A DNA stretch of 53,902 bases from Gemmatimonadota bacterium (GTDB lineage Bacteria > Latescibacterota > UBA2968 > UBA8231): NCBI GenBank assembly GCA_028875345.1, contig JAPPEG010000058.1, positions 1 to 53,902 on the forward strand, read 5' to 3'. The notes beneath the pieces were generated by a model. That model searched no databases and was not told where the DNA came from. It saw only the letters and a list, made by a program, of their open reading frames with translations. The translations under genes and the position numbers were made by a program. Of the stretch, positions 1 to 8,778 are shown piece after piece. Numbering within the stretch: the first letter of the stretch is position 1; each line of letters begins with the position of its first letter.

Positions 1-328
1 CCAAGAAAAGTTCGGCGATCCCCAGGCGAAAATGGAGACTAATTCGGTCTTGGACAGGGGCTGCATCGGGCAGTGCTTGCAACTGGTCTTCTAACTGTCG
101 TAGCTGACCTTCGCCTTGATAGGGATTCTCGTCGAGATTTTGCACGCGAACCTCCGCCAAAAGGGCCACCATTTTTCGATGACTTTCCTGTTGCGAAAGT
201 GAGGCGGCGTAGCTGGCCGAAATTGTGAACAAGAACAAAAAGGACAGCACATAAGGCATGAATGGCTGCGGGATATCCGCGTTTCTAGGCGACGAACCCT
301 CGGGTTTTGATAGGGACTTTAAGTCCAT
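1..328 (-). CDS. Secreted protein, N-terminal part only (cut by window edge)
   Basis: An open frame runs from ATG at 326-328 off the left edge, giving 109 residues. The chosen start has a purine-rich AGGGAG ribosome site about 7 bases upstream. Residues 1-23 are polar, followed by MPYVLSFLFLFTISASYA, a clear signal-peptide core, so the mature protein starts near residue 42; an internal ATG at 257-259 would give a more conventional signal peptide. The visible mature part is helical, charged and rich in Gln, Glu and Leu, ending in LHFRLGIAELFL. Such N-termini occur in large secreted FG-GAP/CRTAC1-like proteins, but too little is present to assign it. It diverges from the next gene across about 100 bases. 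Confidence 0.65.
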   Translation of the reverse strand, partial: MDLKSLSKPEGSSPRNADIPQPFMPYVLSFLFLFTISASYAASLSQQESHRKMVALLAEVRVQNLDENPYQGEGQLRQLEDQLQALPDAAPVQDRISLHFRLGIAELFL

Positions 329-371
329 TACATTGCTCCCTAAGCTGTTTCCTCATAAATAGTACGACGAA

Positions 372-400
372 TTGACAACGCCGCCCAATCTGCGTAGGGT
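372..400 (+). promoter_or_regulatory. Sigma70-type promoter for the secreted FlgD-domain protein
   Basis: TTGACA at 372-377 is followed after exactly 17 bases by TAGGGT at 395-400. This predicts a start of transcription near 407 and a leader of about 23 bases before the ATG at 430. The -10 keeps only the TA and final T of the consensus, a pattern shared by other promoters in this window. Confidence 0.5.
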
Positions 401-429
401 TCGGCGCATTCATGTACATGTAGAGTGAA

Positions 430-2745
430 ATGCTTAAATTTCCCCGCACGTTCCACTTTGCCAGCCTGTTGCTTCTGTTGCCGTTCCAGCTCGCTTTTGC
501 CGACGAGATTCGCTTCGACTCGGCGCGCGACTGGGCTACTTGGTCCCTCCCGCACGGCATCGTCGAAGCCACACCCGCTGGCCGTTTGCAGCCGGTGGCC
601 ATCCGCCGCAACGTAGATGCTGTCGCCAACATCGCCCTTTTCGGCGGCGGCATCCACAAGGCTGGTTCCAATGCGTCCCAAGCGCCCTTGGTCATCGACG
701 GCGACTTGACGACCGGCTGGCACCCGGACCCGCAGGCTCCGCCCGACACTTGGTTCCTCGATTTGGATCTCGGCCGCGGCGTCTTTGCCACCCGCGTCGT
801 CCTCGATTTTGCCACTGATGCTCCACCCTTCTCGCTTATTGACCTGCTGCTGTCCACGGGCGAGCCGCAAATCGATCAGAGCAACACCTCGTTCAACGAG
901 GTGCTGGTGTTCCGCACCCAACATCGCTTTAAGGAAAATGACAGCCACCGCGTGGTCTTTGAGCTGGACCAGCCCACCCATACGCCCATCCGCTACGTGC
1001 GCGTCAAAAACCTCTTGCCCGTAGAAGGCGCGCGCCTAGCCGAAATCAGCGTCGAAGAATTCGGCGACAACTTGGCGCTCAACCTGCTAGAGCGCAGCGG
1101 TAGCATCCACATCCAGATCGGCGAGGATGCCGACGACGATGTACCGCTGGGCAATGCCATCCAGCTCGCCGACGGCGACTTCTTTACCCGCTTCCGCTAT
1201 GGTCGCGCCGTGCGCAGTCCAGAAGATGTCTGGGGCGAGATTACTTTAGATTTAGGGGCGATCTATTGGATTGACTGGATTCGCTTGGTCAGCGGCATCG
1301 TGCCCCGGCCCACCAATCGGCCTGGAGCCGCGACGGGCAACATCGGCGACCGAACGCTTTCGCTCCGCCGCTTTGATCTCAACCTCTATGAAGTGCTAAC
1401 CTCGGACGGCTCGCTCGCGCCCGACGGCAGCTTTATTTGGGAGCGCAAGTTCCTCGACCGCCGCTTGGGCACCAACTACCGGCAGGGCTTTGCCGACCAC
1501 GCTTTCCCGCCGACTCCCACCCGCTTTTTGCGCATCAACTGGCTCATCTGGGACGCCAACTGCGGCGGCAACTGCGGCGCGGCTTCGGGGATATTAGAAG
1601 AGTTGATGATCTATGGCCGGGGCTTCCCGCGCGAAGTGCGATTCGGATCGGGCTTGATCGACTTAGGCGACGACAAGAATGTCACCGCCCTGCGCTGGGA
1701 TGCGGATACCCCGCCGGGGACAGCCGTCGAGATCCGCTCGCGCTCGGGCAATTCGCTCGACCTCAACGTTGCCTATCACGACAAAAACGGCAAGTCCGTC
1801 ACCGCTGCTCGCTACCGGAAGCTCATCCCCTCGTTCCGCGGCCGCATCGACACAACCTTCTCTCCGGGTGCAGACTGGAGCCCGTGGAGCAATATCTACA
1901 GTGCTTCGGGCGCGGCTTTCCTCTCGCCCTCGCCGCGCCGCTACTTGGAACTAGACTTGCGTCTGACCTCGGTCGACCCGCTCGTCGCCGCGGCGCTTGA
2001 TCACATTACCTTGGAATTCTCGCCCCCGCTGGCCGAAGGTCTATTCGGCGAGATTTTCCCCGTCCAAGTTGAGCCTGGGGTTGAGCACGAGTTTAGCTAC
2101 TTCCTCCAAGCCCGCTCCGCCCCGCACGGCTTTGACCGCATCGCCCTCGAAGCCCCCAGCGCGTTGCGCTTTATCGAAGCGCTGGTCGATGGTGAGTCTG
2201 CTGCCGTTGTTGTTGACACAACCAAGGGCCGCCTCGGTCTGCACTTTTCCGAACCGATTCGCAGCCGCCAACTAGTCGAGTTGCGATTTGTTACGTCCGT
2301 CTTCGTCCAAGCGACGCGCTTTGTCGCCTTTCTCGAAGACGGCGAAATCCGCCAGCGCGTTGACCCTGGCAACGCCAGCGATCTCATCGCCAGCGACTCC
2401 GACGTCGTCCGCTTCGCCGTTGGTGGCGATTTACTCAAAAACTTGATGCTCAATACACCCGTCGTCACGCCCAACGGCGACGGCATCAACGACGAGCTGC
2501 GCCTCTCGGTCCACGTGGTCAATGTCCTCGAACCGCGTTCCTTGTGTCTGAGCCTCTACGATTTGTCCGGCCACAGTACCTACGAACATTGCGGCGAAAT
2601 CCGCGCAGGAGAGCTTGTGCTGGTTTGGGACGGAAGAGACCGCGCTGGTAAACGCGTAGCGCCCGGCGCGTACATCGCGGCCTTGCGGATCGAAGGAGAT
2701 GCCCGGCAGCAGAGCGTTCAGCGCGCCGTTGCAGTCGCTTATTGA
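430..2745 (+). CDS. Large secreted protein with discoidin-like modules and a C-terminal FlgD-like Ig domain
   Basis: The product is 771 residues. Residues 1-18 are a signal peptide ending in FQLAFA. The middle has beta-rich modules of galactose-binding or discoidin type: one near 70-200 with the phrases LVIDGDLTTGWHPD and WFLDLDLGRGV, and a second near 230-400 with LADGDFFTRFR and ITLDLGAIYWIDWIRLV. The last 100 residues contain TPNGDGINDE and a stretch ending VAPGAYIAALRIEG, which match the FlgD-like Ig domain found at the end of many secreted proteins of FCB-type bacteria. I infer an exported or surface protein that binds glycan or matrix. It lies tail-to-tail with the next gene, 7 bases apart. 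No catalytic motif was recognised. Confidence 0.85.
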   Translation: MLKFPRTFHFASLLLLLPFQLAFADEIRFDSARDWATWSLPHGIVEATPAGRLQPVAIRRNVDAVANIALFGGGIHKAGSNASQAPLVIDGDLTTGWHPDPQAPPDTWFLDLDLGRGVFATRVVLDFATDAPPFSLIDLLLSTGEPQIDQSNTSFNEVLVFRTQHRFKENDSHRVVFELDQPTHTPIRYVRVKNLLPVEGARLAEISVEEFGDNLALNLLERSGSIHIQIGEDADDDVPLGNAIQLADGDFFTRFRYGRAVRSPEDVWGEITLDLGAIYWIDWIRLVSGIVPRPTNRPGAATGNIGDRTLSLRRFDLNLYEVLTSDGSLAPDGSFIWERKFLDRRLGTNYRQGFADHAFPPTPTRFLRINWLIWDANCGGNCGAASGILEELMIYGRGFPREVRFGSGLIDLGDDKNVTALRWDADTPPGTAVEIRSRSGNSLDLNVAYHDKNGKSVTAARYRKLIPSFRGRIDTTFSPGADWSPWSNIYSASGAAFLSPSPRRYLELDLRLTSVDPLVAAALDHITLEFSPPLAEGLFGEIFPVQVEPGVEHEFSYFLQARSAPHGFDRIALEAPSALRFIEALVDGESAAVVVDTTKGRLGLHFSEPIRSRQLVELRFVTSVFVQATRFVAFLEDGEIRQRVDPGNASDLIASDSDVVRFAVGGDLLKNLMLNTPVVTPNGDGINDELRLSVHVVNVLEPRSLCLSLYDLSGHSTYEHCGEIRAGELVLVWDGRDRAGKRVAPGAYIAALRIEGDARQQSVQRAVAVAY

Positions 2746-2752
2746 AGCAGCA

Positions 2753-4510
2753 CTACCGGTCCCACGGAAACGCAAACGTCGGCCCATTGGCATACCGCTG
2801 CATCCCGATCTCCAACGTTTCCCCAGCTCCCGGCGCTAGCTCCACGGCAAAGGCCGAGTCGTCTATCGCGGTTTCCTTCCCGCCCACGCTGACGCTGGTG
2901 AACTGGTGCTCGGCGTAGGCTCCGCCTTGCACGATTACTTCGCGCCCGGCCACTGGGTCTGTGTTTACCAGCGTCAGCGTCATGGAGTCTGCGCCGAGCC
3001 GTTCCACTAGTGCTCCCACGCCCTCGGGCATCCCCGCTCGCCCGGCCTGCGGATCGAAGTAGCGCACTCGGCAGTGCAGCGGCGAACCGTGGCGCGGCGT
3101 CAGCCCGCCCATCATGAGTTGGGTCAGTCCGCCCGGAATGGCGGGGTTGAATGGGTTGGGATTGTCCGACAGCCGGGTGTCTGGCGTCGTTGGGTCGCGG
3201 TGCACCTTCTCCATTTGCGCGCGGAGGCGGGCAAAGTCGGCTTGTAGCGCCGCTTCTGGGTAGGAGGAGTCGCGTCCCTCCAAGAAGCCGAACCAGCCGC
3301 TGTCTGCGTTTAGTCGGCTTAGATCGGCCCGGTCCATCGACCAGTAGTACACCTCTTGCGCTCCCTGCGCGTAGCGGCTTGGCTGAAACTCGTACCAGCC
3401 GTCGTCTCCGTACATATGCGGGTACATCATTTGCCCGTCGATTTCTTTCCCGTTGGCGTTGATTTTGTCGATCATCTGCCGCCACACATCGACGAATTGC
3501 TGCTCGCCCGACAGCAACAGTGCGTTGCCAAAGCCCGAAATCCCCAGCCCGTGCGTGTTGCGGCTGGACATTTCCCCGGTCTGGGGCACCTCGACCGTAA
3601 AGGCCCAGCCGTAACAGCCTCCGTACCACTTGCCGTCGCACTCGCCGCCGATGGTCCCATCGAGTCCGATATTAGTGGGGATGATCCCGTCGTTGGCGAA
3701 CGTGCGCTGCCGCCAAGCCTCGACGTATTCGAGCACCCAGTCCTTGTATTGGTCCTCGCCCGTCAGCGCATACGCGTTTAGTCCCAAGGCCGTCGCCACC
3801 ATGTTCTGCGGGTGGTCGCCGACGACATCGGTGTAGTCTTTGAAGTGGGCCAGCATCTCCTCGAAGTTGCGCTCTCCGTGCAGGGGAATGAAGCGCTCCT
3901 GCACCTCGTCGAGCGGGTCGCCGGCCCAGTCGAGCGCCGTGGCCTTGCGCAGCAGCGGCCCGCGGCTGCCGTTGAACAAACTCTTGATGATTTTGTGCTC
4001 GGGATCGTAGTTGGGTGCCTGCGGGTCGTCGCCCATGTAAAATCCAGCGTAGCGCCGCACCCGCTGCTCAAAGGCTTGCTCGCGTGGATTCATCAACCCG
4101 TGCAGGTTGAACGTAGTCAGCCCTTCCCCATTGTGTACCCAGTCGAACATCACTGGAAATTCGCGATAGTACATCCCGTCCCGAGTAAAGGGTACCTCCG
4201 TGGTTTTAGCCTCGGTGTATTGCTTGAGATGCCCCTCCCATGCCAACTGGCACATATCGTACAGATGGGCCCCGCCGCCCAGTGTGTAGAGCACGGGCCA
4301 GTGGACTAAGTTCTCGATGGCGTCGTCCGGCCCGTCGTTGCCGCCCCAGCGCGGGATGCACTCCAAATAGCCCCGCTCGTCGAAGTACTTGGCGAAAAAT
4401 TCCGTGCATCCCCTAGTTTGTGCCCGAATCAGTTCCCACTCCAGCAGCGCCCAAGCGGGCGGCGGCATTGGCGTGTCAATGGCGATGGCGCGGGGATTTA
4501 GATAGCTCAT
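2753..4510 (-). CDS. Conserved hypothetical, glycosidase-like (possible alpha/alpha-toroid fold)
   Basis: The product is 585 residues. The frame is open up to 4909, but the ATG at 4510 (protein start MSYLNPRAIAIDTPMPPPAW) has AAAGGAG just upstream, while the longer version adds low-quality sequence over the intergenic region. There is no signal peptide. The helix-rich body has repeated aromatic and acidic motifs such as ECIPRWGGNDGPDDAIENL, WVHNGEGLTTFNLHGLMNP and GGECDGKWYGGCYGWAF, and a short beta-rich C-terminal domain (about 480-585). This is the look of six-hairpin glycosidase-like proteins of unknown specificity. I did not recognise a named family and catalytic residues cannot be assigned. 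It diverges from the downstream PhyH pair. Confidence 0.75.
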   Translation of the reverse strand: MSYLNPRAIAIDTPMPPPAWALLEWELIRAQTRGCTEFFAKYFDERGYLECIPRWGGNDGPDDAIENLVHWPVLYTLGGGAHLYDMCQLAWEGHLKQYTEAKTTEVPFTRDGMYYREFPVMFDWVHNGEGLTTFNLHGLMNPREQAFEQRVRRYAGFYMGDDPQAPNYDPEHKIIKSLFNGSRGPLLRKATALDWAGDPLDEVQERFIPLHGERNFEEMLAHFKDYTDVVGDHPQNMVATALGLNAYALTGEDQYKDWVLEYVEAWRQRTFANDGIIPTNIGLDGTIGGECDGKWYGGCYGWAFTVEVPQTGEMSSRNTHGLGISGFGNALLLSGEQQFVDVWRQMIDKINANGKEIDGQMMYPHMYGDDGWYEFQPSRYAQGAQEVYYWSMDRADLSRLNADSGWFGFLEGRDSSYPEAALQADFARLRAQMEKVHRDPTTPDTRLSDNPNPFNPAIPGGLTQLMMGGLTPRHGSPLHCRVRYFDPQAGRAGMPEGVGALVERLGADSMTLTLVNTDPVAGREVIVQGGAYAEHQFTSVSVGGKETAIDDSAFAVELAPGAGETLEIGMQRYANGPTFAFPWDR

Positions 4511-4642
4511 GGATCGCTCCTTTTGTAGTAAATAGGTTGTGGGCGTCTGTCGGTACGGTTTGGCACCGGCCAAACTGCGGGATTCGCGCCCCGTAATGAG
4601 CGTCATAGCCAGTGCAGGGTCAACTAAGCGCCGCCCATTTCG

Positions 4643-4671
4643 TTGACAAAAGACCTGCCGCGCAATATGTA
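4643..4671 (+). promoter_or_regulatory. Strong sigma70-type promoter for the first PhyH pair
   Basis: TTGACA at 4643-4648, a 17-base spacer and TATGTA at 4666-4671 predict transcription from about 4678. This supports translation starting at the ATG at 4718 rather than at the upstream in-frame ATG at 4643, which lies within the promoter itself. Confidence 0.6.
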
Positions 4672-4717
4672 TTTTGCCAGCCGACGACCGCAATGCACAC
4701 AGGATTACTGTGAGAAC

Positions 4718-5461
4718 ATGACGCAACCGCCCTATCCTCAGCACCTCAATCCCAAGCTGACGCCCGAAATCGCCGAGGACGTAGCTTTCTTCCGCAAGTG
4801 GGGCTACCTCGTCGTCGAAGACGCCATCACCGAGGCGCAGGTCGAGACCCTGTGCACGGCCCTCGATGCGGCCTGCGCGCGCGGGGATAGAAGGCAGTTT
4901 ATCCACCAACTCTTAGAAGAGGACGAGGACTTTGCCTTCCTGCTCGACAATCCGCCCGTGCTGGAGAGGATGCAGGCCATTCTGGGCACCTGCGTCCAGC
5001 TCCACAGTGCTACTGCCCGCATTACTGAGTCGGGGCAGGAGGAGCAGAACTGGCACCGCGACGTGCCTTGGCCCATCGATCCCGACGGCACGCCCTATGG
5101 CGCGTTGCCCGGCCAGATCAACTGCGGCTACTACTTGGACGAATTAGACGAGGACAACGGTGCTATTGTCATCGTCCCTGGCAGCCACCGCGCCCCCTTT
5201 CGCCCGCCCGAGGGGCATCCGCGCTTCCCGGAGGAGAAGTGGGTTTTCGCCCGGCCGGGTCAGGCGGTGATGTTCGATGGCTGCCTCTACCACCGAGGCG
5301 CGGCCAACCGTTCGTCGGTGCGCCGCCGCGTCTGCCTGATGTGCTACCAGACCGCTTGGATGAAATCCCGCGAGCCCTTCGACGGCCCCTTTGCGCAGAA
5401 AGTCCGCGCAACGGGTACCGACCAGCAGAAAATGCTGATGGGCGCTATCGAAAAATGGTAA
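4718..5461 (+). CDS. Phytanoyl-CoA dioxygenase (PhyH) family protein
   Basis: The product is 247 residues. It is predicted to be a non-haem Fe(II)/2-oxoglutarate oxygenase. The iron facial triad is visible as H113-x-D115 in NWHRDVPW and H192 in LYHRGAANRSS, and the Arg residues just after H192 would hold 2-oxoglutarate. GYYLDELDEDNGAIVIVPGSH (about 137-157) is the typical cupin-barrel core of the family. The upstream in-frame ATG at 4643 was rejected because it falls in the promoter. The gene is followed after 13 bases by a second, clearly different PhyH gene, so the two are probably co-transcribed. The substrate is unknown; family members hydroxylate lipids, ectoine-type solutes and secondary metabolites. 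Confidence 0.92.
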   Translation: MTQPPYPQHLNPKLTPEIAEDVAFFRKWGYLVVEDAITEAQVETLCTALDAACARGDRRQFIHQLLEEDEDFAFLLDNPPVLERMQAILGTCVQLHSATARITESGQEEQNWHRDVPWPIDPDGTPYGALPGQINCGYYLDELDEDNGAIVIVPGSHRAPFRPPEGHPRFPEEKWVFARPGQAVMFDGCLYHRGAANRSSVRRRVCLMCYQTAWMKSREPFDGPFAQKVRATGTDQQKMLMGAIEKW

Positions 5462-5474
5462 GGAGGAACTAACC

Positions 5475-6338
5475 ATGTTGACCACTGCACAAGTTGAACA
5501 CTACCACACCGAAGGCTACGTCGCCGTTCCCGGCTTCCTCAGCGCCGAGGAGGTCGCGGCCTTCCTGCGCGAGATGGACGCCGTCAGCGCCGGCAATACG
5601 CTCGCCAGCCACGATGCCGCTCGGATGGAGATGGAGCCTAACCAGCCTTCCGATGGGACGCAGGTGCGCCGTTTGTACGAGCCTTGTAGTCACTACGAGG
5701 TCTTCCGGGAATTCTCCGCATCGGAGCGCCTCCTCGACGCGGTCGAGGCCCTACTCGGCCCGGACTTGGTCTTCCACTACAGCAAGATCAACATGAAACC
5801 GGCCGGCGTTGGCTCGCCCGTCGAGTGGCACCAAGACCTTTCCTACTACCCGCTAACCCATCGCGGCTCGGTGAGCATCCTCTTTTATCTCGACGACGCG
5901 AGTGTTGAAAACGGCTGCCTGCAAGTCATCCCCCGCCGTCATCGAGCTGACCTTCTATCTCATAGCACTGACGGGTTTTTTCAAGGTCGAGTTACCGAAG
6001 CGGTCGATCAATCCTTAGCCGTGCCGATCCCCGGTGGAGCGGGTACGGTCATATTCATGCATGCGATGACCCCCCATGCTTCCATCGCCAATGTCTCCGA
6101 CAAACCGCGGCGCACCCTGATCCTAAGCTACCGCGCCGCCGATGCGTTTCCGATTTACACCGGCGAAATGACGTACAAGACCGAAACCAATGCGCGTCTA
6201 GTGCGCGGCCGGATCCCGCACGCAGCGCGCTTTGAGGAGCGATCCTTTCCCATTCCGCTGTACAAGGACGCCATTTCCTCGCTCTACGACTTGCAGGAGC
6301 GCTCGCGTCAAGGGGAGATGGTGGCCGAGAGTGTTTGA
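5475..6338 (+). CDS. Phytanoyl-CoA dioxygenase (PhyH) family protein
   Basis: The product is 287 residues and is translated from an excellent AGGAGG site 13 bases after the preceding PhyH stop codon. The triad is H119-x-D121 (VEWHQDLSYY) and H201 (TPHASIANVSDKPRR). VSILFYLDDASVENGCLQV and GGAGTVIFMHAMTPH are the usual barrel strands. It is closer to canonical phytanoyl-CoA or ectoine hydroxylase-like proteins than its neighbour. Two adjacent but divergent oxygenases suggest successive oxidations, or two substrates of one pathway; no substrate can be read from the sequence. Confidence 0.93.
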   Translation: MLTTAQVEHYHTEGYVAVPGFLSAEEVAAFLREMDAVSAGNTLASHDAARMEMEPNQPSDGTQVRRLYEPCSHYEVFREFSASERLLDAVEALLGPDLVFHYSKINMKPAGVGSPVEWHQDLSYYPLTHRGSVSILFYLDDASVENGCLQVIPRRHRADLLSHSTDGFFQGRVTEAVDQSLAVPIPGGAGTVIFMHAMTPHASIANVSDKPRRTLILSYRAADAFPIYTGEMTYKTETNARLVRGRIPHAARFEERSFPIPLYKDAISSLYDLQERSRQGEMVAESV

Positions 6339-6401
6339 CGGCGACTGCTTTGTAGACAATTCCTGACTGCTCCCTTACATTGCCCATTCCGAAGCAGGAA
6401 T

Positions 6402-6430
6402 TTGGCCCGGCTTGGGTAGCTGCCTATTTT
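6402..6430 (+). promoter_or_regulatory. Promoter of the three-gene glycine-rich/TerB operon
   Basis: TTGGCC at 6402-6407 and TATTTT at 6425-6430 are separated by 17 bases and lie 38 bases before the first start codon. Just upstream, an inverted repeat with 8-base arms (AATTCCTG at 6358-6365 and CAGGAATT at 6395-6402) touches the -35 box. It could be an operator, or part of the end of the preceding transcript. Confidence 0.4.
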
Positions 6431-6467
6431 TTAGGTTCAAAATGACCACAGTCCAAGGAGAGTGAGA

Positions 6468-7319
6468 ATGTTCAATTCATCTGTGCGTCGCGAGGCGATT
6501 GAAAAGCTTGAGAAGTCAGTCAAAAGACACGAGTCTATTGGCAAATCGGTCGAGTGTGCGAGCGAGCGACTATTCAAACAACGACAGTGTGCGGCTGGCG
6601 AGGTGATCGAACGCGTCGAGGATTACGTAAACCGGCTCGCGAACTCGCCTAAAGAATTCGACAAGTCGGTCGCCCAGTATCGAATTGAGGTCAATCGGTT
6701 CGATAAGACGGTTCAGCGCCTCGAAGTGGAGGCCATTGAGGCTACCAGTATCGCGAGTGCCACGGGAACATCTGGAGCTATTGCGGGTGCGGGGGTGGCT
6801 ACGTTAGGACCAACAGCAGCCATGGCCGTGGCTACCACCTTTGGTACGGCATCCACTGGTACAGCAATCGCCGCTCTATCTGGTGCTGCAGCCAAAAGTG
6901 CCGCCCTCGCTTGGCTCGGAGGTGGGGCTATTGCCGCTGGTGGCGGTGGTGTAGCCGCAGGGAAAGTCCTTTTGGCCCTTACCGGACCTGTAGGATGGGC
7001 AATAGGTGGTCTCGCTGTTGCGGGCTCTGCAGCCTATCTCAATACCCGCAACAAGAATATCGCAGAGGAGGCAACACAGGAGCGCGTCAAGGTAGAAGCG
7101 GAAGTTCGCTCCCTAAAGACGGCTAACCGAGAGATTGAGGGACTTGGACAACGTACGGAGGAGCACTCGAAAGGATGCTTGGCTGAGCTCGATTGGCTTA
7201 CAAATCATGCTCCGAAAAACTATCGGCAGTTCAACCTAGAACAGAAAGAAAGACTTGCGGCTCTCATCAATCACATTCGCTCGCTTAGTCAACTACTCAA
7301 AGCTGAGGTCGCACTTTGA
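6468..7319 (+). CDS. Coiled-coil/glycine-rich membrane protein, first gene of a TerB-linked operon
   Basis: The product is 283 residues. The ATG at 6468 has AAGGAG 7 bases upstream; a GTG at 6462 is less likely. Residues 1-100 are charged helices (coiled-coil-like, rich in Glu, Lys and Arg). Residues about 101-190 form long Gly/Ala-rich hydrophobic segments (for example AIAGAGVATLGPTAAMAV, WLGGGAIAAGGGGVAAG and GPVGWAIGGLAVAGSAAYL), resembling glycine-zipper membrane hairpins. The rest is again charged helices. The shape resembles helical pore-forming or membrane-remodelling proteins, but I do not recognise a family. Its last four bases overlap the next gene, so translation is coupled. Function unknown; see findings. 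Confidence 0.85.
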   Translation: MFNSSVRREAIEKLEKSVKRHESIGKSVECASERLFKQRQCAAGEVIERVEDYVNRLANSPKEFDKSVAQYRIEVNRFDKTVQRLEVEAIEATSIASATGTSGAIAGAGVATLGPTAAMAVATTFGTASTGTAIAALSGAAAKSAALAWLGGGAIAAGGGGVAAGKVLLALTGPVGWAIGGLAVAGSAAYLNTRNKNIAEEATQERVKVEAEVRSLKTANREIEGLGQRTEEHSKGCLAELDWLTNHAPKNYRQFNLEQKERLAALINHIRSLSQLLKAEVAL

Positions 7320-8776
7320 ATCAGCCTGACACAAATCGTACTGGACCGCATATAGCCGCCCAAGTCGCAGCTACATGGGCGGCTCTTGATGCTGCGGACC
7401 GAGCCAACAGGCTCGCTGAAGCACTGCGGACTCAGGATAGGAGTTTCTTGGACGCTTGGCGAGAGATACAGCACGTCCGTGATTTTGTGGGATCTCCAGA
7501 AAACATCCTTGGCAGTCCGGACACCAAACATGGTGAGATTGCAGAACAGGTTCATGTGGGAGTCCGGCGTGCAATAGATGTATTGTATGGTCGTACCCCA
7601 TCGGCTACTTTCGACGGAGTGGGACGCCTTGATCCTGTTGATTATCGCGAGGCTGGTGTGGGAATTCAATCCAAGTACTACAATGGTCTTCGTAATACCC
7701 TAGATGGTGTTTCTGAACATGCGACGAAATATCGAGACTTTACAAGTGGAGACGGTCTTTACCACATTCCTCGGGATCAATACCAGCAGATAGAGCAGTT
7801 GAGCCAGACTGGCCAGATTGATGGCCTTTCCGAAAAAAGTGCGAACGCGATCAGGAATAAACTCAATGAAATCCAACAGGCGACAGGCAGGTCGCCGGAC
7901 GAACTCATTCGGCCAGGAGAAGGCACTTACGCTGAGGTCCAACAGGGACGTGTCCACGACACGCTTGATGACCGCGAAAATAGGCTCGTTCAAAAGAATG
8001 ATGAACTGAAGCAGGAAGCGAAGGCCGAACACGGTCCATCACTATCGGGGCTTGGAAGTGCAGCAGCTATAGGTGCCGGAGCTGGTGGTGGAGTCCGTTT
8101 CGGGCAAGCGATCTGGGTCAAGTATCGAGATGGCAAGAACCCTTTCAAAGGAGAGTTTTCAACTCAAGACTGGAAGGACGTTGGTGTTGCCACAGCAAAA
8201 GGTGCCGGTAGTGGTGCTGTTGCTGGTAGTGCATTGTATGTCTTGACTAACTCAACTGATCTGGCTGCTCCATTCGCTGGTGCATTCGTCAGCGGCTTGA
8301 TGGGGGTCGGGGATCTTCTGCTCCAGCACCACTCTGGCAAGATTGATGCCGATCAATTCGTGGAGTTGTCGCATATTATCGCAGCGGACGCCGCGATCGT
8401 TGGATTGTTCGCTATGGCTGGCCAAGCACTAATTCCAATCCCTATGCTAGGTGCTTTTGTCGGCTGTCTCACTGGGAAGTTTGTCGCTTCAGCCATCAAG
8501 GACGGACTTGGGGCAGCAGAATCGGAACTGATTGCACGACTCGCTGCCTACGAGAAGAGCGCTCTTGAACAGCTTGATAAAGAATTTCGCGCCTTTATCA
8601 AAAAGTTGGATGCTTACTTCGGAAACTTGGAGCACTTGGCCAAGATCGCTTTCGATAACACTGTAAACACCGCTCTTAGACTGGAAGCCAGCATCCAGTT
8701 TGCGGAGATCGTTGGCGTACCCGACAGGCATATCCTTCGTAACACCGACGACCTTGACGTCTTTATGATGGAGTAA
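7316..8776 (+). CDS. Glycine-rich membrane protein with possible QxK nuclease-like region
   Basis: The product is 486 residues, starting at TTG at 7316 that overlaps the previous stop as TTGA, with a GAGGT site upstream. Residues 1-235 are soluble. Around 100-155 is the pattern DPVDYREAGVGIQSKYYNG followed by YHIPRDQYQQI; the D106/D109...Q118-S-K120 spacing resembles the D...(E/Q)xK core of PD-(D/E)xK-fold nucleases, which is my inference. Residues about 243-400 contain four or five Gly/Ala-rich hydrophobic segments (near 243-265, 288-310, 316-336, 353-375 and 377-400). The rest is amphipathic helix. It lies between another glycine-rich protein and a TerB-like gene. Family not recognised. Confidence 0.8.
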   Translation: MNQPDTNRTGPHIAAQVAATWAALDAADRANRLAEALRTQDRSFLDAWREIQHVRDFVGSPENILGSPDTKHGEIAEQVHVGVRRAIDVLYGRTPSATFDGVGRLDPVDYREAGVGIQSKYYNGLRNTLDGVSEHATKYRDFTSGDGLYHIPRDQYQQIEQLSQTGQIDGLSEKSANAIRNKLNEIQQATGRSPDELIRPGEGTYAEVQQGRVHDTLDDRENRLVQKNDELKQEAKAEHGPSLSGLGSAAAIGAGAGGGVRFGQAIWVKYRDGKNPFKGEFSTQDWKDVGVATAKGAGSGAVAGSALYVLTNSTDLAAPFAGAFVSGLMGVGDLLLQHHSGKIDADQFVELSHIIAADAAIVGLFAMAGQALIPIPMLGAFVGCLTGKFVASAIKDGLGAAESELIARLAAYEKSALEQLDKEFRAFIKKLDAYFGNLEHLAKIAFDNTVNTALRLEASIQFAEIVGVPDRHILRNTDDLDVFMME

Positions 8777-8778
8777 AC

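Noticed and set aside
285-981. Minus-strand open frames over the start of the secreted FlgD-domain gene
   Set aside because: They oppose a gene with signal peptide and recognised domains, and lack start signals.
2739-3641. A 300-residue minus-strand frame inside the glycosidase-like gene
   Set aside because: Its composition is Arg/Gly/Ala-rich without motifs, and the gene at 2753-4510 in another frame explains the DNA.
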